This document shows, in pieces, positions 16,696 through 24,930 of a stretch of 64,000 nt of DNA. The translations under genes and the position numbers were made by a program. The DNA comes from Bacteroidales bacterium (GTDB lineage Bacteria > Bacteroidota > Bacteroidia > Bacteroidales > Marinilabiliaceae). Position 1 is the stretch's first letter. Each line of letters starts with the position of its first letter. The notes beneath the pieces were generated by a model, which saw nothing but the letters and a program-made list of their open reading frames with translations, ran no database searches and was not told the origin of the DNA. The stretch is taken from NCBI GenBank assembly GCA_024401335.1, contig JAKSLH010000014.1:1-64000 (forward strand), written 5' to 3'.

Positions 16696-16810
16696 GTTTC
16701 TGTATGTTGTGTTGTCTGTTAGCTATGGTTCTGCTATATGTCGACCTTTAAGACATTCTGTTTTGCCCAATGAGATGTTTTTTGTAAAAATCATATATAT
16801 TTGTTTATCC

Positions 16811-16831
16811 ATGCGCGATGAACGTATCGGG
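16811..16831. repeat. short direct repeat, left copy (flanks hipBA region)
   Basis: This 21-bp stretch, core GCGCGATGAACGTATCGGG, matches 19509-19529 at 18 of 21 bases in the same orientation, with weaker similarity continuing into GTCGCCTTC. The rest of 16696-16896 has no gene I can support. Confidence 0.4.
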
Positions 16832-16896
16832 AATGTCGCCTTCCCCATTTTGGGACTGGCTAAAATTAGAGAATTGTTTGTTGAATTCATAATATT

Positions 16897-17229
16897 TCAT
16901 GAAAAATCCCGCTCGGGGAGCTCCTCGCGGCAAGGGGCGGGAGTACCCGTCCCGACGAGCGAAGACTTCATTTTCATTTCATAGTACTCCATTGGCGTCA
17001 TGTTTCCCAAAGCTTCGTGAGGACGTGTAGTGTTGTAGTCAAACTGCCATTTTTCGGTGATATCACGAACATCCTGCAGTGTCCTGAAAAGGTAGGCGTC
17101 AAGAACCCCACGCCTGTAACTGCCATTAAAGCGCTCGACGTATGAGTTCTGTGTAGGACATCCGGGCTGAGTGAATACAAGCTCGACATCATTAGCCGTG
17201 CACCAGGCCTCTAGCTTCTTGATATTCAT
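16897..17229 (-). pseudogene. IS3-family transposase OrfB, C-terminal fragment
   Basis: About 110 residues remain of a DDE integrase-type transposase: ELVFTQPGCPTQNSYVERFN carries the catalytic Glu, and WQFDYNTTRPHEALGNMTP is the usual C-terminal signature. The N-terminal half, including the two catalytic Asp residues, is missing, and no OrfA or clear IS ends are visible nearby. The reading frame ends in a GC-rich palindromic stretch (16912-16963). It marks the left edge of the accessory island and lies 51 bp beyond the 3' end of hipA. Confidence 0.85.
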
Positions 17230-17280
17230 GCAGATTGGGGCTACTTTTCTTTCTTGTTTTTGATTTTCTTACATTTCGTA

Positions 17281-18561
17281 TTATATGTGAAGTTGCATGT
17301 TAGGCAAGATTTTGTCTATCATGTTTTGAGGAACGTCACATTCCTTTGCTATAGTCGGCCATGTGGCGCAAGCATCACATACCTCATCTATTATATGAGA
17401 AGCATTTCGAATATTGTTGCGAGTGCCAAGTTCCAGTAAATCATTACGTGTTATATTATCGAATTTCCCGTTTATGGACATCTGGTGAGCTGATGTCCAG
17501 GCACCATTAGGATTATAGGCATAACCCATGTCGTATGCAGGGGAAAGTCGCCATTTGCCTTGCTTGTCCATCAAGAATGAGATATTCTTTGTATGGTCGT
17601 CCTGGTTCCTGACAACAACATTGAATACAACTCTGCGGAACATCTCCTGTGCCTCCTGATAAGTCAATCTAAGACCTCTCATCACATTGAATGCCTGCTC
17701 GTATGAATATCCTCTGAGCAGACGATAGTCATAATGAGCTATGCCACAAAGTGTCTGCATGTGGATCTTCTCGCCACCCGCTCGATCAAAGCGTTTCGTG
17801 AGGAAGTGTGCTCTGCCATTTTCCTCAATAAGAGAGCATTCTGTCATGTCAATGCCACAAGCTCTGACTAACTTAGCAAATGAATACTCCAGACGTCCGT
17901 AGTTCTCTGTTTCTCTGAATCCTGCTGTTGCAGATACGCCATCAAGTTTTATAAGGTAATAGTCGAAATCTTCTGGTGCTTCAACCTGCCCGGAACGAAC
18001 TTCTCCTGTTTCCTTATTGTAAGCTATAATTGCCTTTGCTCTTTGTCCACCTGCAGAAGTTCCAAGACGCAGAATTTCTGCTATAGCTGTTTTCTTGTCA
18101 TCTTCCAGATTCGTCTGGAAACTATCCTTTTCGGTCAAAGCCTCTCGTGCTACGGCAACGAGGTTATCCAACTCAATGCGTTGCTGCGAATTGAAAGCAC
18201 CCTCTATTGCTGGTTCAAACTCCAAAGCTCCCATGCATCGCTTACCCATGAAACATAGTGACTCAATAGCATTGCCACTCGTCCTTCCTGTCAACGCAAG
18301 CCACTTGTCAAAAATGGCGCGACCATAAGTGTCTGGTAGCGAATCTGCCAGCATTCCAGGTAGTCCCTTGAAGGTTTCCTGATTCAACTCTCCAAAACTG
18401 TATATTCGTCCTTCTCTTGTTGGCATCAGGATAGGGGATGGCTGTATTCCGCTTCTTACGAAGTCATCATCATATTCAAAACGCGCAATTCCATACTGCG
18501 GATTCCAACTCACAGCACCTACGGTCTTGCCAAACATTCTTACTTGTGCTACATCTACCAT
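17281..18561 (-). CDS. hipA: HipA-family serine/threonine kinase toxin
   Basis: HipA toxins phosphorylate aminoacyl-tRNA synthetases and stop growth until bound by HipB. The 426-residue protein has the N-terminal subdomain (GKTVGAVSWNPQYGIARFEYD), GTSAGGQRAKAII around residue 165, and the kinase core with RNQDDHTKNISFLMD (catalytic Asp and Asn) and SPAYDMGYAYN (metal-binding Asp). Length and motifs are those of a full, probably active HipA. It overlaps hipB by 7 bp (ATGGTAG). It is placed between transposase debris, consistent with arrival by transfer. The exact target cannot be read from sequence. Confidence 0.92.
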   Translation of the reverse strand: MVDVAQVRMFGKTVGAVSWNPQYGIARFEYDDDFVRSGIQPSPILMPTREGRIYSFGELNQETFKGLPGMLADSLPDTYGRAIFDKWLALTGRTSGNAIESLCFMGKRCMGALEFEPAIEGAFNSQQRIELDNLVAVAREALTEKDSFQTNLEDDKKTAIAEILRLGTSAGGQRAKAIIAYNKETGEVRSGQVEAPEDFDYYLIKLDGVSATAGFRETENYGRLEYSFAKLVRACGIDMTECSLIEENGRAHFLTKRFDRAGGEKIHMQTLCGIAHYDYRLLRGYSYEQAFNVMRGLRLTYQEAQEMFRRVVFNVVVRNQDDHTKNISFLMDKQGKWRLSPAYDMGYAYNPNGAWTSAHQMSINGKFDNITRNDLLELGTRNNIRNASHIIDEVCDACATWPTIAKECDVPQNMIDKILPNMQLHI

Positions 18562-18905
18562 TCAGAACCCTCCTGTTCATTGTTTTTGTTATTATTCCTT
18601 GATGCACGCTTGCGTTGTTTCGTCTTCGCCGATTGCACCATTTTGTAGTATTCATTAGGACTTATTTCCTCCTCCTGCAGCATAGGCATGAATATCTCAA
18701 TCTTCCCCAACGATCGCACGATGCGCAGGAAGGATTCAAATGATTTTATCTCCCCATCCTCCATACGAGCAATGGAAGCCACCGATACGCCAGAACTGGC
18801 GGCCATGTCCTGCCGGGAAATGTTTTGCTTCAGTCGGAGTTCTTTTAGCTTTGCAGAAATCTTGTTGATTATCTCTGCATCAGAAAGCATGTAAACATTT
18901 TCCAT
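18555..18905 (-). CDS. hipB: HipB-like XRE antitoxin
   Basis: A 116-residue DNA-binding antitoxin. A helix-turn-helix of the XRE type spans about residues 20-62 (LKLRQ-like KELRLKQNISRQDMAASSG, VASIARMEDGEIKSFESFLR). The C-terminal 40 residues are charged and flexible (KTKQRKRASRNNNKN), as in HipB proteins whose tail contacts HipA. Either MENVYML or the internal MLSDAEI could be the start; the first is used here because it follows the promoter box at a suitable distance. It precedes and overlaps hipA and should repress the pair through the palindromes at 18910-18963. Confidence 0.9.
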   Translation of the reverse strand: MENVYMLSDAEIINKISAKLKELRLKQNISRQDMAASSGVSVASIARMEDGEIKSFESFLRIVRSLGKIEIFMPMLQEEEISPNEYYKMVQSAKTKQRKRASRNNNKNNEQEGSEW

Positions 18906-18909
18906 ATAT

Positions 18910-18963
18910 ATATCAGTTTTGATATTTAAATGTACAAAGTTACTGAATACATTTCAATATTGA
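18910..18963 (-). promoter_or_regulatory. hipBA promoter and candidate operators
   Basis: The minus strand has TAACTTTG (18942-18935), a good -7 box. On its two sides are ATATCAGTTTTGATAT (18910-18925), an inverted repeat with a 4-bp centre, and the perfect palindrome TCAATATTGA (18954-18963). The shared TGATAT half-sites on both sides of the box suggest two HipB operators. Confidence 0.6.
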
Positions 18964-18966
18964 TAT

Positions 18967-19349
18967 GTTAAGGATTGAAAACTTCGGCTACAACCGTAGT
19001 GTTAACGGTTTTTATGCATTGGAAGCTGTTTATGCTGCAAATTGTTTAACGAAATTAGGTACAATGTACCTGAATGTAATAATCACACAGATGCTGATTA
19101 TTGTGTAACATCAATAGTTCATAATGATAAAGCGAAATCAACTTCAATCATGCCAATATACTGAAGTTCTGTGATCGTCCGTTCAAGAATATCGATGACA
19201 TGAATGAAGCGCTTTGTTAAAGGTATTGGCAATCTCGTACATGTGAATACGGCCTCGTACCTGAACTTCATCCGTAAGGCCATGCTAGCTAAGGGAAACA
19301 TCAAGTGTAATGATGAACGTGAAGAGGCTTTCGCCGTCATGCTCTATTG
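18967..19349 (+). pseudogene. decayed coding fragments, family unknown
   Basis: Several short plus-strand frames read like protein but are broken by frameshifts. One is IENFGYNRSVNGFYALEAVY from 18970. Another is EINFNHANILKFCDRPFKNI at about 19131, and a third, KGIGNLVHVNTASYLNFIRK through EEAFAVMLY, ends at a stop at 19349. The last two would join if one frameshift near 19212 were repaired. I do not recognise the protein. The stretch 19350-19560 has no further coding signal. Confidence 0.35.
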
Positions 19350-19508
19350 AATTTTATGGCATGTTTCATAACACAAGGATGTTTTTACATATATTTGTAT
19401 TTATGTGGCTAATTGGTTGAATAACAATTTGCAATGTCACATAAAATCAGTATATTAAAGCCAGCCAGCCGTAGGCTTATACGATGAAATAACAGCGAGG
19501 GCATGCCC

Positions 19509-19529
19509 GTGCGCGACGAGCGTATCGGG
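19509..19529. repeat. short direct repeat, right copy
   Basis: Core GCGCGACGAGCGTATCGGG matches the copy at 16811-16831 in the same orientation (18 of 21 bases). The pair brackets hipBA and the IS3 fragment. Confidence 0.4.
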
Positions 19530-19563
19530 TGTGCCTTCGTTGTTTTATGTGTGGTCCAAATGG

Positions 19564-19645
19564 CGTAGAGACGTCGCATGCGGCGTCTACGTAAAACGTA
19601 TTGATAAACAATGAATTACAAGACGCCGCATGCGACGTCTCTACG
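19564..19645. repeat. 82-bp paired palindrome unit, core type B
   Basis: Two head-to-head hairpins, CGTAGAGACGTCGCATGCGG at 19564 and its counterpart GCCGCATGCGACGTCTCTAC ending at 19644, lie 27 bp apart. The outer ends (CGTAGAGAC and GTCTCTACG) are the same as in the type A units near 47.2 and 47.7 kb, and the unit length is also the same, but the inner core differs (GTCGCATGCGGC instead of GGTGTGCACACC). It sits inside the RAYT remnant. Confidence 0.8.
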
Positions 19646-19888
19646 GGATGTGCGGATGTTAGAAATGAATACATGTCGGCTATATCCAATATGCAAGGTT
19701 GGTTGTCCGTCGCCATCGGCGGTATGAAATCTGCCGTCACCCGATTCTCCCACGAGAATGTAATTCCGTTTGCATGGCAATCGCGTTTCCATGATCATTT
19801 CATCCGTAACCATGAGGACATGAATCGTATTGCAGATTATATAACCTGCAATGTGCAGCATTGGGACGAGGATTGTTTTTACGGATAG
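19601..19888 (+). pseudogene. RAYT (REP-associated tyrosine transposase), C-terminal remnant
   Basis: The frame GWLSVAIGGMKSAVTRFSHE, then IPFAWQSRFHDHFIRNHEDM and NRIADYITCNVQHWDEDCF matches the last 70 residues of the RAYT encoded at 46937-47619 almost residue for residue. Ahead of it LQDAACDVST, read from the second palindrome, aligns with IQDGVLTVST in that gene. The HUH motif and the N-terminal half are absent and a stop separates the two palindromes in this frame. The copy is therefore dead. It ends exactly where a reverse-transcriptase-like fragment begins. Confidence 0.8.
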
Positions 19889-20052
19889 CCGACGACAATC
19901 TGCCAATAAAGCTACGCGACACGCTCTCGTCGTTTGGTGGAGTGCTGGGGCATTACAGGAGCTATGCCATCCGCCGCAGTATGTTCGGGCGGATGAAACA
20001 TGTGTGGCAACATGGAAGTTTTGATGAGGGGTGGAAAAAGTTTGCCGTATAA
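19886..20052 (+). pseudogene. probable reverse transcriptase C-terminal fragment
   Basis: The frame reads DNLPIKLRDTLSSFGGVLGH then YRSYAIRRSMFGRMKHVWQH and GSFDEGWKKFAV. The pattern S-x-G-x-x-x-H-Y-x-S-Y-x-I-R-x-x-x-F resembles the thumb/C-terminal part of bacterial reverse transcriptases of the kind used by diversity-generating elements. The catalytic YADD region is not present. In-frame reading past the stop gives DVVRHEILEIFLKQV, so the stop may itself be a mutation. The family call rests on recall of the pattern only. Confidence 0.35.
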
Positions 20053-20119
20053 GATGTTGTTCGTCACGAAATCTTGGAGATATTTTTGAAGCAGGTATAG
20101 CGCAAATATTTGATTTCGC

Positions 20120-20293
20120 GAAACCATAGGTAATCAACAGATACCCCGCCAACTTGATGTAGAGCCTCTGCGTGCAACGTCTTCGGACAGAGATGCGAAT
20201 CGTTGGGACACGTCTGTGTCAAAGTCCAAAGTGGCGATGTTTAAGAGCAAAATAAAAGAGTTGGATGCACGGGCTACATCGCAAGATGAATGA
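20120..20293 (+). pseudogene. orphan C-terminal coding fragment
   Basis: A 57-codon frame without a start reads ETIGNQQIPRQLDVEPLRAT, SSDRDANRWDTSVSKSKVAM and FKSKIKELDARATSQDE, then TGA. The composition is clearly protein-like and polar. It is preceded by a stop and overlaps the end of convergent rsmG by 20 bp. I do not recognise the family; it may belong to the same lost gene as the reverse-transcriptase-like piece. Confidence 0.35.
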
Positions 20294-20900
20294 TCTTCTT
20301 TGTCTCGAAGAACTCCTCGGAGAAGTAGTTTGTAAGGTCTATGGTTATAGCTGAGTTTCCGAATCTTGCTATTTCTCCTTCGAAATCGCCACCTTTCAGA
20401 TATATAATGCCATTGGCGCAAGCATTCTTGTTGTCCTTGCTAACGAGGTGCTTGGTCATCTTGACGAAATCGGGGAAGGCTGTTACGGCACGGCTGACAA
20501 TGAAGTCGAATTTCTCCTTTACCTGTTCAGATCTGGTCTGCATAGCTCTGACGTTGGCGAGACCTAAGGATTGGGCTACACCCTCGACAACTTTGATCTT
20601 CTTCCCTATGGAGTCGATCAACAGGAAGTTGGCATTGGGGAACATGATGGCCAAAGGTATTCCAGGGAAACCTCCACCTGTGCCTACATCAATGATCTTT
20701 GTGCCATCAGTGAAACTAGTGTATTTGGCTATGGCTAATGAATGAAGAATATGTCGCTCTTCGATCTGCTCGATATCCTTTCGAGATATCACGTTGATCT
20801 TAGAGTTCCAGTCTTCATATAATGCTGGCAGAGCAGCAAACTTCTCTTTCTGTTCGCTGCTCAGGTGCGGGAAATATTTTTCGATTATGCTATTCGTCAT
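20274..20900 (-). CDS. rsmG: 16S rRNA (guanine527-N7)-methyltransferase
   Basis: RsmG methylates G527 of 16S rRNA using S-adenosylmethionine. The protein of about 208 residues has the SAM motif IIDVGTGGGFPGIPLAI, the ISRKDIEQIEERHILHSL segment typical of GidB/RsmG, and FDFIVSRAV. The start MTNSIIEKYF (20900) is chosen because the longer frame upstream is read out of the sigma factor's acidic tail; it overlaps the sigma gene by 11 bp. Its last 20 bp overlap a dead fragment on the other strand, so the accessory island abuts this conserved gene directly. Confidence 0.95.
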   Translation of the reverse strand: MTNSIIEKYFPHLSSEQKEKFAALPALYEDWNSKINVISRKDIEQIEERHILHSLAIAKYTSFTDGTKIIDVGTGGGFPGIPLAIMFPNANFLLIDSIGKKIKVVEGVAQSLGLANVRAMQTRSEQVKEKFDFIVSRAVTAFPDFVKMTKHLVSKDNKNACANGIIYLKGGDFEGEIARFGNSAITIDLTNYFSEEFFETKKIIHLAM

Positions 20901-21573
20901 CTTCGTCGTTGTCGTTGTCTCTGTCAAGCAGACGTCTGTGGTCGGCTGCTGTTTCTGTGTTCTTCAAGATATTGAAGAGTAGCTCGCGAGAACGGAAAAG
21001 CTGTGCTTTCACAGTTCCAAGAGGAAGATCCAGTTCCTGCGATATCTCGTCGTATGACAATTCCTGGAAGTAGCGCATCTCGACAAGCTGACGATAACGT
21101 GGCTTGAGCTTCTGTACCACATTACGAACGAGATCGACAATCTGCGATTTGATCATTGTCTCTGCAGGGTCAAGACCTTCGTCGATAACGGTTCTAGGCT
21201 TTGAATCCTCTTTCTCATTGTCAGTGTCGTCTAGGCTAATGATTATACCTCTTTTCTTACGTAAGAAGTCGATGCCGTTGTTTGACGCGATCTTGAACAG
21301 CCATGTGGAAAATGCGAAGTTCGGAGAATACTGCTTGATGTTCTTGAACGCCTTGCCGAATGCCTCGATAGTGAGGTCTTCCGCATCGCTCTTGTTGTTG
21401 ACCATCTTCAGTAGCATGAAGTATATTGAGTCGCGGTAACGTGACATGAGCTCTCCGTAGGCGCGCTGGTCGCCTGCGATTGCCTTCTCGACGAGTTCTA
21501 GGTCGTATTTCGCCTTGTCTGAATGAGCAACTGTAGCTTCTTCCTGCTTTGCGAGTTTGTCTTCTACTTCCAT
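20890..21573 (-). CDS. ECF-type RNA polymerase sigma factor
   Basis: A 227-residue sigma-70-family protein with region 2 at about 30-105 (AYGELMSRYRDSIYFMLLKM, DAEDLTIEAFGKAFKNI, FSTWLFKIASNNGIDFLRKK) and region 4 at about 150-205 (KLKPRYRQLVEMRYFQELSY, GTVKAQLFRSRELL). The N-terminal 25 residues and an acidic C-terminal tail (DNDNDEDDE) lie outside the usual domains. No anti-sigma gene is adjacent. It overlaps both the glycosyltransferase gene upstream (10 bp) and rsmG downstream, so the three are one transcript. The regulon cannot be inferred. Confidence 0.9.
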   Translation of the reverse strand: MEVEDKLAKQEEATVAHSDKAKYDLELVEKAIAGDQRAYGELMSRYRDSIYFMLLKMVNNKSDAEDLTIEAFGKAFKNIKQYSPNFAFSTWLFKIASNNGIDFLRKKRGIIISLDDTDNEKEDSKPRTVIDEGLDPAETMIKSQIVDLVRNVVQKLKPRYRQLVEMRYFQELSYDEISQELDLPLGTVKAQLFRSRELLFNILKNTETAADHRRLLDRDNDNDEDDE

Positions 21574-22679
21574 GTGTCTCGGTGTTTACTGGTTACGCTC
21601 CACAGCCATACGAACGCTTGTATCCATGGAACGATGATATCCATTATTAATGTGTGTGGCCAAAGGCCCTTTTCTCCCATTCTGTTTTGCGCTATCATGA
21701 GCGATATGTGCATTACGATTTCTCGAAGTGCCCACATTGACAATGTTACGATACGTGTCATGTCATCACCTACTATAAGGAGCGCTATGACTCCCAACAG
21801 GAACAGCTGACGGGTGAAAATCTCTGTGCCAAGCATCGCCTTTATTCTTTTAGGGTAGTATGGCGATGTAGATATGTGTCTTGCTTTCTGGGTGACCCAT
21901 TCTTCCCATGTGTGGCATGGTTCGCTTATTGTCTGCCCCTCTGGCGTGTAGCAGATGGCTGTGTTGGCTCTTGTGCCCATCTCACTCACAAACATGTCGT
22001 CGTCGCCAGATAGAATGCCGATGTTGTTTCTGAACTTTGAGCTAGCGTCGTATAGTTTGTGTGTATAGCTCATGTTGCGTCCTACACCCATAAAAGGCTT
22101 CATCGCTCTGGCAAAGCCGAAATACTGAACGGCGTTGAAGAAGGTTTCGAAACGGATGAAGAAATTGAGGAATCCGTTTTCCTTCGCATATTTGCCATAT
22201 CCGATGACCAGCTCCTTGCCGCTTGTATATGCGTCGGCCATCTCCCTGAGCCATTTTGTCGATGTCGGACGGCAGTCGGCGTCGATGAAAACTATGTGCT
22301 CGTGTATGGCAGCCTTTATGCCGATGGTCACAGCTAGCTTTTTACCATGTCTATATACATTGTCCGATGGAATTGTAGTATAGTAGAGCGAAGGATATTG
22401 TTTCTTAAGACTTGCCAAGGTAAGTGGAGTGTCGTCCGACGAACAGTCGTCAACCACTACAATCTGGAAATCGAGGTATTCTTGTTTGAAAAGCTGTGGT
22501 ATGAGTTCGCTGAGGTTATGCGCTTCGTTTTTTGCACATATTACAACTGATACAGGGAAGTTCTTTGTAGAGCGTTCCGGGTGCTTCTTGAGCCTGAACA
22601 TGAAAAAGAACCAGTAGAAAAGTTGAAATGCACAAGCAACTCCAATTCCGATCAGTGCGTATATGAATGAATCAGCCAC
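21564..22679 (-). CDS. family 2 glycosyltransferase, membrane-bound
   Basis: A 371-residue protein with an N-terminal membrane helix (about residues 5-28), a GT-A domain and two or three C-terminal membrane helices. The GT2 motifs are VSVVICAKNEAHNLSELIP, VVVDDCSSDDT, and the metal-binding FIDADCRP at about 130-137; GDDDMFVSEM and the TWEEWVTQKARH (Q-x-x-R-like) segment are the acceptor site. It resembles processive or lipid-linked sugar transferases. Acceptor and donor are unknown. It heads the glycosyltransferase-sigma-rsmG run. Confidence 0.88.
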   Translation of the reverse strand: MADSFIYALIGIGVACAFQLFYWFFFMFRLKKHPERSTKNFPVSVVICAKNEAHNLSELIPQLFKQEYLDFQIVVVDDCSSDDTPLTLASLKKQYPSLYYTTIPSDNVYRHGKKLAVTIGIKAAIHEHIVFIDADCRPTSTKWLREMADAYTSGKELVIGYGKYAKENGFLNFFIRFETFFNAVQYFGFARAMKPFMGVGRNMSYTHKLYDASSKFRNNIGILSGDDDMFVSEMGTRANTAICYTPEGQTISEPCHTWEEWVTQKARHISTSPYYPKRIKAMLGTEIFTRQLFLLGVIALLIVGDDMTRIVTLSMWALREIVMHISLMIAQNRMGEKGLWPHTLIMDIIVPWIQAFVWLWSVTSKHRDTWK

Positions 22680-22984
22680 TTTTTTGATATTTTAGGCAAA
22701 TATATAATTAAGTGATGAAAGTAAAAAGTGGTTATTGAAAAACTTTATTTCTTAATTGTTACTTTTTGGGTCTGTTTTTGGCTTTTTGTGTCCGTGTGTC
22801 CCTATTTATAAATTGTCGATATTTAAGTAGTGTGTATTACAAAATCGTATTATATAATATGTTTTAATTATAAAATGATAGATATATAATAAAATTACTT
22901 ATAAATTATTTTGTATTTATTATTTTATGTAGTAATTTTACACTCGAAATTAATAATGGATGTCAAACAACAAGATTTATTCCT
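22680..22984. other. AT-rich intergenic region between divergent genes
   Basis: About 300 bp, more than 75% A+T from 22800 to 22950, with runs such as TTATAAATTATTTTG. It should hold the promoters of the leftward glycosyltransferase and rightward Gcw_chp genes, but I see no convincing TAnnTTTG box, palindrome or coding sequence. Confidence 0.5.
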
Positions 22985-23692
22985 ATGATGACTACTTTAT
23001 GTAAGCGAATGTTCGCTATGATGTTTGTTTCGGTGGTATGTGTATTGGCGCATGCTCAGGACTCTTTAGGTGTTGCTTTTCATGCTGATGTCGTTAGCCG
23101 TTATGTGTGGCGAGGCATGGATCAGGGACAGGGCGCTAGTGTCCAGCCTACTCTTGAACTCAATTACGGTGGCTTCTCGTTGGGCGCATGGGCTTCGACT
23201 AGCATAGCTAAGGTAACGGATGTTGATGAGGTTGACCTCTATGTGTCTTATGCGACAGATCATTTTAGCGCTACTCTGACTGATTATTATTGGAATGGAG
23301 GTGCGGCTGATTATTCAGATTATAAGAATGACCATTATTTTGAATTGGGTCTTAACTATACTGTAAGTGACAATGTGCCTTTGTCATTGAGCTGGAACAC
23401 TATTCTCTTTGGCGGAAAGAGCTGGGAGATGGATGAAGACGATGACCGTATGTTCTCTTCTTACTTCAATGTGTCGTATGGGTTTGATGTGCATGGTGTG
23501 TCGTTGACTCCTGCTATCGGTATCAACCCATGGAAGAGCCAGTATGATGACGGTTTCTCGGTGATGGACATCACACTTACTGCAGCAAAGGATTTTCAGA
23601 TAACAGACAAATGGACACTTCCTGTCCAGGCTCAGTTTATAGTTTCTCCGGCAACTGAAAAGGCATACTTGGTTGTCGGTGTGACATTCTAA
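22985..23692 (+). CDS. Gcw_chp/TorF-type outer-membrane beta-barrel protein
   Basis: A 235-residue exported protein with a signal peptide ending in VLAHAQD. The mature start GVAFHADVVSRYVWRGMDQG, then QPTLELNYGGFSLGAWAST, is the signature of the Gcw_chp family of small outer-membrane barrels. Alternating hydrophobic strands continue to the terminal phenylalanine (VVGVTF), the usual Bam recognition end. Function in the family is unclear; a porin or structural role is likely. It is a single gene ended by the hairpin at 23726-23763. Confidence 0.82.
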   Translation: MMTTLCKRMFAMMFVSVVCVLAHAQDSLGVAFHADVVSRYVWRGMDQGQGASVQPTLELNYGGFSLGAWASTSIAKVTDVDEVDLYVSYATDHFSATLTDYYWNGGAADYSDYKNDHYFELGLNYTVSDNVPLSLSWNTILFGGKSWEMDEDDDRMFSSYFNVSYGFDVHGVSLTPAIGINPWKSQYDDGFSVMDITLTAAKDFQITDKWTLPVQAQFIVSPATEKAYLVVGVTF

Positions 23693-23725
23693 GAATATTA
23701 TTATTAGCTGTTCTTTATTGAGGAT

Positions 23726-23763
23726 GGGCATGTTCGATGTGATATCGGGCTGCCCTTTTGTTT
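23726..23763 (+). terminator. terminator after the Gcw_chp gene
   Basis: GGGCA (23726-23730) pairs with TGCCC (23751-23755), with an inner CGAT/ATCG pairing, and is followed by TTTTGTTTT. It lies 34 bp after the stop codon. Confidence 0.6.
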
Positions 23764-23856
23764 TGTATAGCTGTGAGGCATTTTTAGTCTTATGGAGTCA
23801 ACTTTGATGATAATTCAATACCTTTGCTTTCGTAACTGATAAATTAAGAACAACAG

Positions 23857-24915
23857 ATGATCTCTGTCAATTCAAAGGAACTCATAGATGTGCTCTCGCT
23901 GACACCTGCACATCACAACATAATGCTTGTTGGCCGTCATGGTATCGGTAAAAGTGAAATCCTTAAGTCGTTTTATAGTTCAAAGGGAATGCAGGTTGTG
24001 ACCTTGTTCCTTGGACAGATGAGTGATACAGGTGATATAATAGGATTGCCTACGCGTGATGGTGGTCACACTACTTTCCTTCCTCCATATTGGTTCCCTC
24101 TTGATGACAGACCGATAGTGCTGTTTCTTGATGAACTTAACAGGGCTCGTCCAGAGATTCTTCAGACGATAATGGATCTGACGCTTAACAGGACTCTGGC
24201 AGGACGTTGTCTGCCAAAGGGTTCGCGCATTGTCTCTGCCGTAAATGAGGGTGATGATTATCAGCTTACGGAGATGGATCCGGCTCTCGTCTCGCGTTTC
24301 AATGTATATCATTTCACGCCAACTGTTGAAGAGTGGCTGCTTTGGGCGTCGCGATCGGAGGTTGATAGACGAGTTATAAAGTTTATTGAGCAGAATCCTG
24401 CGGTTTTGGATGGTGCTGATGTGCATACAGATGGCATGGATGAGTCAACAATAAACAAGACACCCGACCGAAGGGCGTGGGAAAGGGTGAGTGATATAAT
24501 GAAGGTTGCTTCAGAAGGAACGCATAATGGTGTGGCTAAGGCCATAGCTGGTGTGGTCGGAGCAGAGGCCGCTTCACGTTTTATGGCTTTTGTGCAGCAA
24601 AATGACTTGCCGACGGGTGAGGATGTGCTGCTTGACTATGATATGGTGTCTGCTAAGTTGCAGTCGGCTGATGTACACGATCTGACTCGCATAAATGAAG
24701 GTCTTTTCAGATGTCTGGAGACGGGTTCGGCAAGTGGTGATATTAAGAATGTTTACAGGTATCTGGTTGATATAGAAAAATCCGGCAAGACAGAGGCTAT
24801 AGCGCATTTCGCTTCGCTGTTCTCGCAAAATACATATTCAAATGCTGTCGGCCGCATTGTGGCTGAAGCGCCTCAGGTGTATGAGCTTCTGATGTCGTAT
24901 ATCGAGAACCTGTAA
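23857..24915 (+). CDS. MoxR-family AAA+ ATPase
   Basis: A 352-residue AAA+ protein. Walker A is GRHGIGKSEIL (about 27-37), Walker B LFLDELNRARPEI (about 89-101), followed by sensor 1 SAVNEGDDY and the arginine finger region DPALVSRFNVYHF. MoxR proteins work with VWA-domain partners as chaperones that insert metals or assemble complexes. The next gene, 15 bp downstream, encodes just such a partner. Positions 23819-23826 (TACCTTTG) are a likely -7 box, 30 bp before the start. The client protein is unknown. Confidence 0.9.
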   Translation: MISVNSKELIDVLSLTPAHHNIMLVGRHGIGKSEILKSFYSSKGMQVVTLFLGQMSDTGDIIGLPTRDGGHTTFLPPYWFPLDDRPIVLFLDELNRARPEILQTIMDLTLNRTLAGRCLPKGSRIVSAVNEGDDYQLTEMDPALVSRFNVYHFTPTVEEWLLWASRSEVDRRVIKFIEQNPAVLDGADVHTDGMDESTINKTPDRRAWERVSDIMKVASEGTHNGVAKAIAGVVGAEAASRFMAFVQQNDLPTGEDVLLDYDMVSAKLQSADVHDLTRINEGLFRCLETGSASGDIKNVYRYLVDIEKSGKTEAIAHFASLFSQNTYSNAVGRIVAEAPQVYELLMSYIENL

Positions 24916-24930
24916 TCTGTTTGTCTGACA

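Noticed and set aside
16685..16984. 99-residue plus-strand frame after the DMT gene
   Set aside because: It begins inside the terminator and runs across the antisense of the IS3 fragment; no protein features apart from the short repeat noted.
18992..19010. Terminator-like AACCG/CGGTT hairpin
   Set aside because: The stem is only five bases and lies inside decayed coding sequence with no gene leading into it.
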